From Hydrogenophilales bacterium (GTDB lineage: Bacteria; Pseudomonadota; Gammaproteobacteria; Burkholderiales; Thiobacteraceae), in the NCBI GenBank assembly GCA_016235775.1, contig JACRIU010000008.1, forward strand, positions 1-64,000: a stretch of 64,000 nucleotides of DNA, read 5' to 3'. This document shows, piece after piece, positions 63,323 through 64,000 of this stretch; the first letter of the stretch is position 1, and every line of letters begins with the position of its first letter. The translations under genes and the position numbers were made by a program. The notes beneath the pieces were generated by a model. That model searched no databases. It saw only the letters and a program-made list of their open reading frames with translations, and was not told the DNA's origin.

Positions 63323-64000
63323 CCGGCAGCAGCGCGGCGCAGCCATCATCATCATGGTCTTGATCTTGATGCTGGGCCTGATCACGCTTTTTACTTTTCG
63401 CTTGGATCGGAGGGGGCCGGAGTTGGAGGCCGATCGGAAAACGGCGCTGGCGTTGGCGCAGGCGAAGGAGGCGTTGTTGGGGCGGGCCTCAAGCGATAAC
63501 CATCCAGGAAGTTTGCCTTGCCCGGATACCGACGATGACGGTGCCACTCAGGCTTTCGTCGGAATCAATTGCCCGAGTTATATTGGTCGGTTGCCGTGGC
63601 GCGATCTCGGGCTGCCCGATCTGCGTGATGGCCAGGGTGAGCGCCTATGGTACAAGTTGTCCAGAAATTTCCGTGATCATGCCAACCCCATCAACGCGAC
63701 GACAACGGGTACGCTTTCTATTTCCGGAACCGGCGCCATGAATGGGCTCACGGCTATTGTTTTCTCCCCTGGGGCGCCTCTTGCCAATCAGGTACGCGAT
63801 CTAGCTCACATGAACGACTTAACCGCTTATCTCGAAGGCTACGCGACTGTAGCGGATTTGAATTTCAATGCCTCCCCAGGCGGCCCCATCAATGATCATT
63901 CGATCTCTATCAGTCCAATCGAGATCGTAAATAAAGCGGTTCCACGCGTGGCAGCGGAAATACGCGATGCATTGTCGTCCATCCCCTATCCAATGATGCA
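63285..64000 (+). CDS. Pilin-like/pilus assembly protein, partial
   Basis: Runs off the window (not in the ORF track): ATG 63285 opens MTTPSQINPPRSSRQQRGAAIIIMVLILMLGLITLFTFRLDRRGPELEADRKTALALAQAKEALLGRA, then LPCPDTDDDGATQAFVGINCPSYIGRLPWRDLGLPDLRDGQGERLWYKLS. 238 codons are open to the edge. Resembles the MshP/PilX-like minor-pilin style proteins with an N-terminal membrane helix; it overlaps the previous gene by 38 nt. Confidence 0.7.
   Translation, partial: MTTPSQINPPRSSRQQRGAAIIIMVLILMLGLITLFTFRLDRRGPELEADRKTALALAQAKEALLGRASSDNHPGSLPCPDTDDDGATQAFVGINCPSYIGRLPWRDLGLPDLRDGQGERLWYKLSRNFRDHANPINATTTGTLSISGTGAMNGLTAIVFSPGAPLANQVRDLAHMNDLTAYLEGYATVADLNFNASPGGPINDHSISISPIEIVNKAVPRVAAEIRDALSSIPYPMM

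Overview
The window is a chromosomal segment of a GC-rich betaproteobacterium. Three things suggest this: the spc/alpha ribosomal order rplF-rplR-rpsE-rpmD-rplO-secY-infA-rpmJ-rpsM-rpsK-rpsD-rpoA-rplQ; an mla operon followed by an ABC pair, a BolA-like gene and murA; and a pyrR-pyrB-pyrC' run behind algH-ruvX. A Nitrosomonadales-type lineage (Gallionella/Sulfuricella relatives) is plausible, but this is inference from gene order and protein style, not a phylogeny. No rRNA, tRNA, CRISPR array or insertion sequence was seen.

Layout. (1) 1-6.8 kb: ribosomal proteins, SecY, IF-1 and RpoA, closed by a strong terminator. (2) 6.9-16 kb: SAM hydrolase-like gene, a stand-alone GspE/PilB-type ATPase, a BglII-like restriction-modification pair, uvrA, a YajR-like MFS transporter and ssb. 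(3) 16-28.7 kb: beta-CASP metallo-hydrolase, a soluble histidine kinase with a receiver-TPR regulator, gamma carbonic anhydrase, oligopeptidase A, an SH3-anchor protein, a DUF4124-glutaredoxin protein, exonuclease III, an HDOD protein, and a two-component pair of the proteobacterial dedicated sortase type. (4) 28.7-32.8 kb: an accessory patch with small ORFs, a TacA/TacT-like toxin-antitoxin pair, an AT-richer secreted protein, DUF2442 and ORF6N proteins. (5) 32.8-37.5 kb: pyrimidine genes with a catalytically dead dihydroorotase homologue, ruvX, algH, a dual-CDGSH protein and a DsrE-like lipoprotein. (6) 37.5-48.9 kb: M20 peptidase, a DUF6883/DUF4926 pair, murA, BolA-like, ABC-2 exporter, mlaFEDCB, a luciferase-like oxidoreductase and an epimerase. 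(7) 49-64 kb: VapBC, an ABC ATPase, then a sigma-54 activator and an MSHA-type IV pilus cluster (mshM-L-N-E-G and I/J/K-like genes) that runs off the right edge in a pilin-like gene.

How the genes work together. The last 12 kb is the most coherent accessory system. MshE is the extension ATPase and carries an N-terminal sequence fitting the c-di-GMP-binding MshEN motif. MshL is the secretin, MshG the platform protein, and MshM/N and I/J/K the assembly and alignment proteins. The Mla operon and adjacent ABC exporter maintain the envelope. PyrR, PyrB and the inactive PyrC' probably form a regulated aspartate transcarbamoylase module.

The most unusual non-coding signal is a set of palindromic intergenic repeats. 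Their arms are built from short units (CACAGAGnn, CACGAATnnn, CGCCAAGnn, ACGGAG-type). At least seven copies end only about 14-37 nt upstream of a start codon, and one is read in frame inside the mshK-like gene. Separate GC-rich palindromes supply a stop codon (LLM oxidoreductase) and lie just before a start (epimerase).
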